Below are positions 22,921 through 33,672 of a DNA stretch of 64,000 bases, piece after piece. The notes under the pieces are model-generated. The model worked only from the letters and a program-made list of their open reading frames with translations, did not search any database and was not told the origin of the DNA. A program made the translations under genes and the position numbers. The DNA lies in the NCBI GenBank assembly GCA_034440575.1, contig JAOTOL010001478.1:921001-985000 (forward strand), read 5' to 3'. Position 1 is the stretch's first letter, and every line of letters begins with the position of its first letter. Source of the stretch: Imbricaverruca yamaguchii (lineage: Eukaryota > Arthropoda > Thecostraca > Neoverrucidae).

Positions 22921-24602
22921 GGGCGGAGAAGAACTCAAGTTGGCAATCGCCTCAGGTTGCACCTCACATATTGTCGGGCTGGTGTCAACGCGTTATCTGT
23001 GTTCAAATGCAACGCACGTCGCCCGCGCATGGTGCTGTCTAGCGAAGGCAGCGCCGAGGATTGATGCCGCCGCAAATGCTCAGCCGGCTATTGTCATCCA
23101 AGAGCCAATGGCATGCATGTGAGAAGCCGCTAAACAGGTTACTCTTGTAAACTAGGCTTGCACGTAGAAATAGGAATCCTGTGAGTGCGGGAGCGACCTA
23201 CGACTTTTCAGGTATCCTATGGGCTTTGCTTGGAAGAATCCGCTGAAAACGAACGATACCTATTGTATTTTCTTCCCCTTGACTTTCTACAGATCCTGTG
23301 AATCCAGTTCAGAAACAACACCACGGGCGAAACATGATGTAAATCAAGTGAACGCTGATACTTCGGCGGCAAATATGTGGCTGCAATTAGCGTACCCACC
23401 ATACCATAAGCATTCTCCGCCTCTGACGAAGTGTAGCAGTTCTATCAGCGGAAAACGAAAGGGGAATTGCTCCTTCCTTGACGGCATAGTTTCTTCTTTT
23501 CCATGGACAGCTTTCCAACATCAGCCTTTGCTCCCCCTCCCCCACTCACGCAGGAACTCTAGTGGCACGCTTAGTGAATGACAATTGTTCCCTCACCCAG
23601 TGCTCGTATCTTACTTCGTTTTCAGGTGAAATATTGGTTAAAGTGAGAAAATACTTTATTTTCAAGCATATTTCTGGAGCACTTGCACCCTGAGTGTACA
23701 ATTATTGAACGAGATCCTGCCCCTCCCCTATTTCACCATTCCAGTGCCCTCCCTTCGCCCCATTCCAGGAAATCCTGGTCGTGTGCCGGGGTGCACAATC
23801 GATCGTAAGCTGGTTTGATCTGGTGCAGCTCAAGTGCACCAATATTTACGATTACGCACAAATATTTTATACTTCAACTATTCTGAATGGTCCACACCCA
23901 GAAGGAGAGAAGTACTCTTGCACAGGCGCTTGAGTCCCTGAAAGCTTTATGAGCCTCAATATACCACACAAAGGAGAATGAATAAAGCAACAGAAATTAG
24001 CAGCACCATAATGTTAGTCCAGAATAAGCCGGAAGGCCGTTAAATAGAGGAAGGTGGATAAAAATGAGAGCCAATTTAGTGCTGATGTCACCACCGTCTA
24101 ATATTCAAACTATGTAGCCCGGAATATCAACTGCCGTGTTGTTGTGCACAAGGGATGTGTCACCGATTTATTGCAGAGGACAAACGGTTCTTCATGGAGG
24201 TCTCCTCAGTTCTTGTGGAAGTTCTCAAGCTCAGGGACTTCCTGTGCAATTTTGTTTTTGCTTCTGTGGCCTCTATAGGGCCTCTTATCAGAATGTCTAG
24301 CCGACTGGCGGATCCAGAAGGCTGGTTTTCGACCAGTTTAGGGAATTTCAAAATGCTTGGCCTCCGATTAAAAAAAAAAACTCTTCAGGTTTTAACAGCT
24401 AACATTCGTTGGATTCATTTAAGACCACATTTTCTGGGGCATGCTACTGTTCTCCCAGCCACCAAGTGACGTCAAACCTGGCTGTGCAGAGTGCGAATGT
24501 GCGAATGTGCGGAATGTGAACTCGTCTATCACTTAGCTGCTTACCCATAAAAATGCTGTATTCGATAATGCACATATGACGTTTTGTTTATGATAATAGA
24601 TG
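22921..24602. other. no recognisable gene
   Basis: Unique sequence with short ORFs only, some CT-rich. An A-run lies at 24370-24380. Nothing identified. Confidence 0.4.
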
Positions 24603-24608
24603 ACTATA

Positions 24609-24655
<47 letters not shown>

Positions 24656-24656
24656 G
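24603..24656. repeat. TA microsatellite
   Basis: Interrupted (TA)n with TATATG variants, just upstream of the first readable part of the 24.8-30.5 kb LINE. Confidence 0.9.
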
Positions 24657-24799
24657 TAAACCACTGCACAGCTATGTAACTCGCCGGAAAATTTCAGCCG
24701 GATCAGCGGGCGGCAACGGCATACGTAAAGCAACGCTGATGGTCCAGCTGTATGCTGGCTCTAAGGGAGAGTTTATGGGGGGAGGGGGTATACTGAAGG

Positions 24800-24960
24800 A
24801 TGCAAGTGCATATCCAGCTAGGAAGCGTGCATACTGCCACGGTGGATGGCACGTCGCTCGCGGTGCATCTGGACGAGGTCAGCCACCTACTGTTGGCGGA
24901 ACACGTGGACCTGCTCTGTCTCGGCGAGACGTGGCTCACTGTCGCGGTCGACACCTGCAC
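24800..24960 (+). pseudogene. LINE-B endonuclease N-terminal fragment
   Basis: The frame reads VHIQLGSVHTATVDGTSLAV, then HLDEVSHLLLAEHVDLLCLGETWL. In APE-type endonucleases the Glu of xxETWL is a metal-binding catalytic residue, and the preceding DEV..LL....D.LC pattern is typical. The original sequence stops being contiguous where the tandem array begins at the CTGCTC just before CLGETWL. Confidence 0.75.
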
Positions 24961-26536
24961 ATGTCCCCGGGACGGTAAATCCCCCGGCACACCTACAGCT
25001 GCTCTGTCTCGGCGAGACGTGGCTTACTGTCGCGGTCGACACCTGCACATGTCCCCGGGACGGTAAATCCCCCGGCACACCTACAGCTGCTCTGTCTCGG
25101 CGAGACGTGGCTCACTGTCGCGGTCGACACCTGCACATGTCCCCGGCACACCTACAGCTGCTCTGTCTCGGCGAGACGTGGCTTACTGTCGCAGTCGACA
25201 CCTGCACATGTCCCCGGCACACCTGCAGCTGCTCTGTCTCGGCGAGACGTGGCTTACTGTCGCGGTCGACACCTGCACATGTCCCCGGCACACCTACAGC
25301 TGCTCTGTCTCGGCGAGACGTGGCTTACTGTCGCGGTCGACACCTGCACATGTCGCCCCGGCACACCTACAGCTGCTCTGTCTCGGCGAGACGTGGCTTA
25401 ATGTCGCGGTCGACACCTGCACATTCCCGGCACACCTACAGCTGCTCTGTCTCGGCGAGACGTGCTACTCGCTCGACACCTGCACAAATCCCGCACACCT
25501 CAGCTGCCTGTCTCGGCGAGACGTGGCTTACTGTCGGTCGACACCTGCACATTCCCACCAAGCTCCCCAACGTGCTATAACTCCCCGCACACTACACTGC
25601 TCTTCTCGGCGAGACTGGCTTACTTCGCGGTCGACACCTGACATGTCCCCGGCACACCTAAGCTGCTCGTCTCGCGAGACGTGGCTCACTGTCGCGGTCG
25701 ACACCTGCACATGTCCCGGACATCCCCGGCACACCTACAGCTGCTCTGTCTCGGCGAGACGTGGCTTACTGTCGCGGTCGACACCTGCACATGTCCCCGG
25801 GACGGTAAATCCCCCGGCACACCTACAGCTGCTCTGTCTCGGCGAGACGTGGCTTACTGTCGCGGTCGACACCTGCACATGTCCACGGCACACCTACAGC
25901 TGCTCTGTCTCGCGAGACGTGGCTTAATGTCGCGTCGACACCTGCACATCCCCGGACACCTACAGCTGCTCTGTCTCGGCGAGACGTGGTCTGTCGCGGT
26001 CGACACCTGCACATTCCCCGGACGGTAAATCCCCGGCACACCTACAGCTGCTCTGTCTCGGCGAGACGTGCTTATGTGCGTCCACCTCACCGGCACACCT
26101 GCTCTGTCTCGGCGAGACGTGGCTCACTGTCGCGGTCGACACCTGCACATGTCCCCGGCACACCTACAGCTGCTCTGTCTCGGCGAGACGTGGCTTACTG
26201 TCGCGGTCGACACCTGCACATGTCCCCGGGACGGTAAATCCCCCGGCACACCTACAGCTGCTCTGTCTCGGCGAGACGTGGCTCTTTCCACCTCACTCCC
26301 CGGCACACCTACAGCTGCTCTGTCTCGGCGAGACGTGGCTCACTGTCGCAGTCGACACCTGCACATGTCCCCGGCACACCTACAGCTGCTCTGTCTCGGC
26401 GAGACGTGGCTCACTGTCGCAGTCGACACCTGCACATGTCCCCGGCACACCTACAGCTGCTCTGTCTCGGCGAGACGTGGCTCACTGTCGCGGTCGACAC
26501 CTGCACATGTCCCCGGCACACCTACAGCTGCTCACG
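24910..26536. repeat. 71/88-bp array amplifying the LINE-B endonuclease CLGETWL segment
   Basis: About 22 units. The short unit is 71 bp; the long unit has a 17-bp insert (GACGGTAAATCCCCCGG). Each begins near CACACCTACAGCTGCTCTGT and continues CTCGGCGAGACGTGGC, which is the DNA for LLCLGETWL. The unit edges share CTGCTC with both LINE junctions (24911 before the motif, 26530 before the downstream ACGGGCTACGTC), consistent with a microhomology-seeded duplication. Units at about 25440-26100 have many one- to several-base deletions. Confidence 0.92.
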
Positions 26537-27600
26537 GGCTACGTCATCTACCGATAGGATAGACGGGCCGGAAGGTCAGCAGGCGGAGTCGCCACCGTCG
26601 ACGGCAGCACCGGCAGTGTGGAGCCGCTGACGGCGCCCGCGGCGAGCCGCACTCCGGAGGCGATCTGGCTGCAGACCTTTGCTCGGCAACCCATCATTGT
26701 CGGTGTTGTCTACCTTCCCCATCAGGTCGGACGGCACCAGCCATAGACGATCTGCACAGCCAGCCGACACACGTCTCGGCTCATGACCGACAGATGTATC
26801 TACTAGGCGATGCCGACTTTGATGTCGCCCGGCCGGACAAGCAGGGCAACTTGTAACATGTGTCATAACGTGTGTCATACTTGTATCGGCTGAGTGACCC
26901 CTCGTTGGCGCAGCGCATCACAGGACCAACTCGCCCTGGATTGGACTCACCGCCGATGGAACACCTGATAGCCAACAATCCAGAGCTGACAACAGACACG
27001 CGACTGCTGCCCCGCAACACCATCGGTCACTAACTGATTACCGTGTCGCTCTCTGTGACCAACACGCGACATGTGGTCAACACCATCGCCGTGCGATCCA
27101 CACGGCGTGTCAACACTGGCACACTGTGTCCAGATCTCCAGCAGGACGATTAGCTGGCCATTTACGACGCTGCTTGCACCGCCGACAAGCAGGCCAGCTT
27201 CATTAACACATGTGGCCCCGTCATCAATCAGCATATGCCTGTGAGGACGATGAAACTGAAGCATAGACCGTGCCCGTGGCGGCAGGACGACGACGTGAAG
27301 GAGGCGATGGCGGTGAGAGGCCAGGCACCCATGGATAGGCTATGCCAGAGAGAGGCCAAGCACCCACAGATTGGCTATGGCAACGGAGGTCAGGCACCCA
27401 TAGATAGGGAGTGTGCACCACGTAACACTACGGAGAGGGAGTTCCGTGAGCACCGGGACGCAGTCGAGGTGGTGCTAAACCGGGCGAGCTCATCCTACTT
27501 CCAGACGTTACCTAAGAACTCGGACATGGCCAGACATCCGCCAGTTCCTTGTCTCCACAAAGAAAGCTGAACCCGAAACGGACGACGCGACGGACCGCTG
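26530..27600 (+). pseudogene. LINE-B endonuclease C-terminal half and linker
   Basis: Right after the array the LINE resumes with TGYVIYR, then GGVATVDGS, EAIWLQTFARQPIIVGVVYL, LGDADFDVARPDKQG and QRITGPTR, followed later by IGH*LITVSLSV. This is the expected order in an APE endonuclease: GY..(Y/F)R, an EaiWl..GvvYrP strand, a GDfN-like loop (here GDADFD, with Asn replaced) and a SDH-like end (here IGH). The linker continues to about 27.6 kb (PWRQDDDVKEAMAVR, FREHRDAVEVVLNRASSSYF). Stop codons and frame changes break it repeatedly. Confidence 0.75.
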
Positions 27601-27637
27601 CCTGAAGTGGGCGCCACCACTTCCTCGCGCCAGTGGG

Positions 27638-29168
27638 GTTCAGTGTGGTGGACACCCTGGCGGCTGCCGGCGGTGGGGTCCAGTGTGGCGGACACCCTGG
27701 CGGCTGCCGGCGGTGGGGTCCAGTGTGGCGGACACCCTGGCGGCTGCCGGTGGTGGGGTCCATTGTGGCGGACACCCTGGCGGCTGCCGGTGGTGGGGTC
27801 CAGTGTGGCGGACACCCTGGCGGCTGCCGGCGGTGGGGTCCAGTGTGGTGGACACCCTGGCGGCTGCCGGCGGTGGGGTCCAGTGTGGCGGACACCCTGG
27901 CGGCTGCCGGCGGTGGGGTCCAGTGTGGTGGACACCCTGGCGGCTGCCGGCGGTGGGGTCCAGTGTGGCGGACACCCTGGCGGCTGCCGGCGGTGGGGTC
28001 CAGTGTGGCGGACACCCTGGCGGCTGCCGGTGGTGGGGTCCAGTGTGGTGGACACCCTGGCGGCTGCCGGCGGTGGGGTCCAGTGTGGTGGACACCCTGG
28101 CGGCTGCCGGCGGTGGGGTCCAGGTGGTGGACACCCTGGCGGCTGCCGGTGGTGGGGTTCAGTGTGGTGGACACTGGCGGCTGCCGCGGTGGGGTTCAGT
28201 GTGGTGGACACCCTGGCGGCTGCCGGTGGTGGGGTCCAGTGTGGCGGACACCCTGGCGGCTGCCGGCGGTGGGGTCCAGTGTGCGGACACCCTGGCGGAC
28301 ACCCTGGCGGCTGCCGGCGGTGGGGTCCAGTGTGGCGGACACCCTGGCGGCTGCCGGCGGTGGGTCCAGTGTGGGACACCTGGCGGACACCTGGCGGCTG
28401 CGGTGGGGTCCATGTGGCGGACACCCTGGCGGCTGCCGGTGGTGGGGTCCAGTGTGGCGGACACCCTGGCGGCTGCCGGCGGTGGGGTTCAGTGTGGCGG
28501 ACACCCTGGCGGCTGCCGGTGGTGGGGTCCAGTGTGGCGGACACCCTGGCGGCTGCCGGCGGTGGGGTCCAGTGTGGTGGACACCCTGGCGGCTGCCGGT
28601 GGTGGGGTCCAGTGTGGTGGACACCCTGGCGGCTGCCGGCGGTGGGGTCCAGTGTGGCGGACACCCTGGCGGCTGCCGGTGGTGGGGTCCAGTGTGGCGG
28701 ACACCCTGGCGGCTGCCGGCGGTGGGGTCCAGTGTGGCGGACACCCTGGCGGCTGCCGGTGGTGGGGTCCAGTGTGGCGGACACCCTGGCGGCTGCCGGC
28801 GGTGGGGTCCGTCAGTGTGGCGGACACCCTGGCGGCTGCCGGCGGTGGGGTCCAGTGTGGCGGACACCCTGGCGGCTGCCGGCGGTGGGGTCCAGTGTGG
28901 CGGACACCCTGGCGGCTGCCGGCGGTGGGGTCCAGTGTGGTGGACACCCTGGCGGCTGCCGGCGGTGGGGTCCAGTGTGGCGGACACCCTGGCGGCTGCC
29001 GGCGGTGGGGTCCAGTGTGGCGGACACCCTGGCGGCTGCCGGCGGTGGGTCCAGTGTGGCGGACACCCTGGCGGCTGCCGGCGGTGGGGTCCAGTGTGGT
29101 GGACACCCTGGCGGCTGCCGGCGGTGGGGTCCAGTGTGGCGGACACCCTGGCGGCTGCCGGCGGTGGA
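27638..29168. repeat. 40-bp minisatellite inside LINE-B, between linker and RT
   Basis: About 38 units of GGTCCAGTGTGGCGGACACC plus CTGGCGGCTGCCGGCGGTGG, with C/T variants and shortened units at 28120-28420. Because 40 is not a multiple of 3, each frame cycles every three units, so all frames on both strands stay open and give ORFs of over 500 codons that are not genes. The flanks on both sides are LINE-B coding remnants, so the array expanded within the element. Confidence 0.95.
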
Positions 29169-29229
29169 GAGCTGCTGCTGCCGCTCCGTGTGAGCAGCGC
29201 GGCGCGGTCTCGCCACACACGACCAAGCT

Positions 29230-29940
29230 TCCGGTCGTCTTGTGTGCTTCAGCGCATGGGAACATCTCGCACCTGCGGTCCTGACGGTGTCACCATTGAG
29301 ATGCTGAGGCTGACTTTCCCATCGTAGGACCCCATCTGCTACACACCATGAACTCATGCATCGTAAACTATTATCATGTGCAGTGGAAAGCAGCCTTTGT
29401 TATCCCACGTCACACGAAAGAAGATAACAAGTGACCCTAGTAATTACAGGTCGATTTATATCATCCCTGTGGTGGCCAAGCTGTGTGAACGTATCGTCTG
29501 CACTCAGCTTATGACATCTTTAATCTGCCATTGCATTTTGTGCCCCCCCCCCACAGCAGTACGGCTTTCGGCCTGGCTTATCCACGTAGACGGCTCTGCT
29601 CGACGCTGTCGTGTACGAAACTGGGAGCATTGACAGAGAAATGGTGACGTCACTCGTCCCCGCCGATGCTTCGAAGGCGTTTGACAGCGTCGAGCACGGC
29701 CGTCTGCTGGACAAGCCGGGCTGGTATGGTAAACGGCCAGACTGGTTCGCTGACCAGCCACATGGACGTACCCAGGCGATACGGGGAGGATCGTCGCGTG
29801 CCGCCGAAGTAAGGCACGGTGTTATTCAGGGTTCCATATCGGGCCCAGACTTGTTCTTTATATTTACAAATGGCCTGACTCAACACATACCGCACGGCAG
29901 TCATCATGCACGCTGATGACTTCCGACTTCTAGATCCTTG
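29230..29940 (+). pseudogene. LINE-B reverse transcriptase core
   Basis: Readable across several frames: CGPDGVTIEMLRLTFPS, YRSIYIIPVVAKLCERIVCT, then motif A VPADASKAFDSVEH (about 29658-29700), motif B EVRHGVIQGSISGPDLFFIF (about 29809-29870) and, after a frameshift, motif C MHADDFRLL at about 29907-29935. The catalytic Asp residues of motifs A and C are retained, but stops and frame changes make it non-functional. A C-run at 29544-29551 coincides with one frame loss. Confidence 0.85.
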
Positions 29941-29992
29941 ACACTGATATGCAATAAAACACTGAGGCCCTCGAAACACGAGTCAAAAGAAG

Positions 29993-30138
<146 letters not shown>

Positions 30139-30189
30139 GGCCGACGTGACTCAGGTGTTGCGAGAGCTGGGATGGGGATGAGTCGATGA

Positions 30190-30470
30190 CGTGCTCAAAG
30201 AACATAGCGTTACCTTTATGCGCCACCTCCTGACTGCACCAAATGCGCCAAAAAGCATACGTGAGAGGATTGCGGATCGATCCGCGGTGTCCTCTCGCCG
30301 TACACGGGCTACCGGCAAAGGTCAGCTGCAGCTACCTCGTGTCCGGACAGGGTTTGCGTGCCGCAGTGTTCTATATGGGGCCATAAACAGCTGGAATCGC
30401 ATCCCATCAGATGTCAGGCGGTCGCCAATGTCATCTGGTCATAGGAGAGACATGGTGTGATGGTACTGCA
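30190..30470 (+). pseudogene. LINE-B ORF C-terminal tail
   Basis: One open frame reads VTFMRHLLTAPNAPKSIRER, RTRATGKGQLQLPRVRTGFA and YGAINSWNRIPSDVRRSP. The pattern of an Arg/Phe-rich strand followed by a(I/W)NsWN.lP.dvR is the usual end of CR1/L2/Jockey-type ORF2 proteins. The stop lies near 30460. No 3' tail repeat was recognised downstream. Confidence 0.7.
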
Positions 30471-30480
30471 CGGATAATTA

Positions 30481-32934
30481 CGCATTGTCGATGCATGGTA
30501 GGAACAATAGTGCCATGTCGCAAATTCAATGTCTATTTTGTGCCCGGTATGTCGGTTCATGAGTGGGCCCATGCGAACCCGTTTTGCATAATTGTCGTGT
30601 ATGCCATAAAATCCATTTCATGGAGGCTCCGGATTCTATTCAGTCTATATATTCATTACTTTAAAAAACATTGTGAAGGTGGTCATAACGTTAAAGGATC
30701 AATGACGAAAATAAGGTCATCTAATGTGTTATATAATACATGACATTACATTATATACATATAATGTATATAATACATCACAAGGAATTAGTTATGAAGC
30801 TTAAAATATCCAAGGTATGCATAAACCATACTCGCACACTTTTGATTACACTTACAATTTCACGTTAAATCTGCGAAATCGACTGCTGGCTCCCGAGGAA
30901 GGGAAGGGGCAACCCCCTTTTCTACTCACGTCATGAAATAGACCCTCCCAATCTCTGGAACCTCACGCTTGTACTCATGATCAGGATTCACTAATGCCTT
31001 TGGGTTCACCTGAGGTAACTTTCCGCGCCAATGGCATGAAGGCCCAGAAACTGTGCCATACGCACGATCGAACTAAAAACAAGCGTCTGTTTCACGCATA
31101 GCTAGTCCAAAGACGTGGCGGCTGTCACGGGTATGAGTGCAGAATGTAATTGCAGGCACGGATAGTGCTCTGCAAAACAGAGTTACCGGTGCTCAGGGCC
31201 ATTCGGTCAACCTACGCCTCTCCCACTCCCACCAAAAACACCACGGTTTGCAGCTGCTTCAGCTTCAGACTACAAAATTCAACTTTTCGTTCTTTACGAA
31301 AACGTCCAAAGCTTTTCTCCTTAGCTTTTTTTTTGCTTCCCTTGCAAAGTTGAATTTGTGCTAATTATAGACGCTGACTGGTACGTGAAGAAAAAAGAAA
31401 CAGACAATCAAACATCAGAGAGATATGCTAAATCAACAAACAATCGTGTGAAATTCGCGTTATCGGACGGGATGTCCGTATGCAAATATGTTGATTGCTG
31501 ATGACACTTGCATTGTTCATTGGTGAAACCTAAACCCTTCGGATTCTTTCGGATTATTTATTTTGTGGTTCCAGTAGGTGCTGATAGCAGGTTTCCTGAT
31601 CAATCCCAACTTAGCCAATTACTTACCTGTATTAAATCTGGCGGTAGTAGCGCAAAGGCACCCACACTGTCGCGGGAGTCACATGAGCCGGCCGAATCAA
31701 GGTCAGATCAGTCGAAACGTAAATTTGTTAGATCAGCTAAACCTAAATATGGCCCAGAGTTGTCAGCTGTAAGGAGTGACTACAGCTTGCGGCTGAAGCA
31801 TAGCTGCATAAATTTAATGTTGCCTACTTTATGAACAATTGAAATCAGTGGCGCAGCCAGGATTTTCTTAAAGGAGGGTCTCGGCCAAGGCAAATGTTAT
31901 GGAATAGAACGCGTTCAGCGCGCGAAACGCACTTAAAGTTTTTGGATTTGAACGCTAAATATCTCGAAATTTCTTATTTCATACAGGGTGCTTGTATTAC
32001 TAGGAAAAGGAGGCAGGCAGGCTCCCTCCTAAGCCAAACGCCCCAGCTAGATACGAAGTTCCGCTACCGATTGCAGGTATTGCAGAAATGGACAGCCACA
32101 AACTTGGCCGCCGCAGCACCGACTTTCTCCAGATTTACATATTTTATCATAAAATACAGCCTCAGCTATTTTCGTTTGGCAACAACAATTTCACAATTTG
32201 CAGCAGCAACTTCACCATCATCCACCCACGGTTCCCGGTGTGGCCCGTCCAGCAGGCTTCCCGGTGCGTTTGTCTGTAGCGAGGCTGACCCAAAAATAAA
32301 GTGTTGTCTGGCGCGAGGCTGACCCAAAAATCAAGTGTTGTCTCGCACGACGGTGGCCCAAAAACCGTGTCTGTCTCGCGCGTACGCAGTCTGAAAATCG
32401 AGCGTCTGCTCGTGTGGCGCCAAACCGGTTGCACACCGATCATTGTCATGCAAACTAGCTGCATAAGCCGACAGCACTAAACTCACCGGCGGGATAAAAA
32501 GGCGACGCACTCCTGGCTCCCGCCGAACAGTGCCGCACCAACGCACGCACGCACACACACACATACACATGGACGTAAGAGACGCCGAAATGTTGGCGGG
32601 GGTGGGCGAGGAGAGAAGCCGCTTTCTAGGTGCATGTACTTCTATTCAAAGCTGTTGGGCTAATGGTTAAAGTGCAAGGAAACTACCACTTCGCCCCTGA
32701 TCAATGGCCCCTTGGCTCTCTGTTCCTACGCACATAAACTAACACACACATGCACACGTAACAACCCCCCCCCCACACAAACACAACGCTTCCGGAGGCG
32801 ACAGCGTTCAGCCTGTGTCGCCGGCCATAGTGTGACCTGACTTGCGTAACAGCACGGCAAAAAGGCGGCTGATCTGGCGATCTCGGCCGGTCCGGCGGAG
32901 CTCAGATAAATCACCGCCGTCCTGGGCACCGTCA
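30481..32934. other. no recognisable gene; possible SINE scrap near 32.65 kb
   Basis: Unique AT-rich sequence. At 31847, CAGTGGCGCAGCCAGG resembles the terminus of hAT-like DNA transposons. At 32660-32710 an A-box-like GGGCTAATGGTTAAAGTGC followed by CCACTTCGCCCCTGATCAAT resembles the SINE family here but lacks the B box. A TATA-like GGGATAAAAAGG lies near 32493. Confidence 0.35.
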
Positions 32935-33224
32935 TGAGGTGACGTCACGCCGTCATGTGGTGACGTCACGCTGTCATCAGGTGGCGTCACACTGTATTGA
33001 GGTGATGTCACGCCATCATGTGGTGATGTCACGCTGCCATGATGTGACGTCATGCTGCCATGATGTGACGTCACGCTGTCATGAGGTAACGTTACGCTGG
33101 CATGAGGTGAAGTCACACCGTCATGATGTAACATCGCGCTGCCATGAGGTAACGTCATGCCGTCATGAGGTGACGTCACGCCGGCATGAGGTGACGTCAC
33201 GCTGTGATGAGGTGACGTCACACG
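32935..33224. repeat. about 21-bp minisatellite carrying CRE palindromes
   Basis: About 14 units of GGTGACGTCACGCTGTCATGA. By my count seven units hold the intact 8-bp palindrome TGACGTCA (the CREB/ATF consensus) and the others carry one- or two-base variants (TGATGTCA, TAACGTTA, TGAAGTCA). Confidence 0.92.
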
Positions 33225-33292
33225 CGGCGATCGTGGCTACCGAACAGGTGCGTGGAGACCGGTGTGGTCGGTGGTCGTGACACTGCTCCGTC

Positions 33293-33672
33293 TGTGTCGG
33301 ACAGTGTCGGGCAATGTCTGACAGTGTTGGACAGTGTCGTACAGTGTCTGGCAATGTCAGACAGTGTCGTACAGTGTCTGGCAGTGTCGGACAATGTCGG
33401 ACAGTGTCGGACAGTGTCGGACAGTGTCGGACAGTGTCGGACAGTGTCGGACAGTGTCGGACAGTGTCGGACAGTGTCGGACAGTGTCGGACAGTGTCGG
33501 ACTGTGTCGGACAGTGTCGGACAGTGTCGGACTGTGTCGGACATGTCGAACAGTGTGTCAGGCTCTATGTCGGACAGTGCGTGTCGGACAGTGTCGGACA
33601 GTGTCGGACAGTGTCGGACAGTGTTGAACAGTGTGTCGGGCTCTGTGTCGGACAGTGTCGGACACTGTGTCG
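33293..33672. repeat. 10-bp palindromic minisatellite
   Basis: About 35 units of GACAGTGTCG, nearly perfect at 33390-33500. Each unit is an odd palindrome (GACA, one base, TGTC), so the array can form serial small hairpins. The ORFs are artefacts. Confidence 0.95.

Noticed and set aside
24910..26536. CRISPR-like array of regular repeats
   Set aside because: Units are contiguous without unique spacers, the context is a eukaryotic LINE, and there are no cas genes.
27495..29327. ORFs of 429-564 codons on both strands
   Set aside because: They are products of the 40-bp minisatellite, in which frames cycle every three units; the true coding signal is the LINE sequence on each side.
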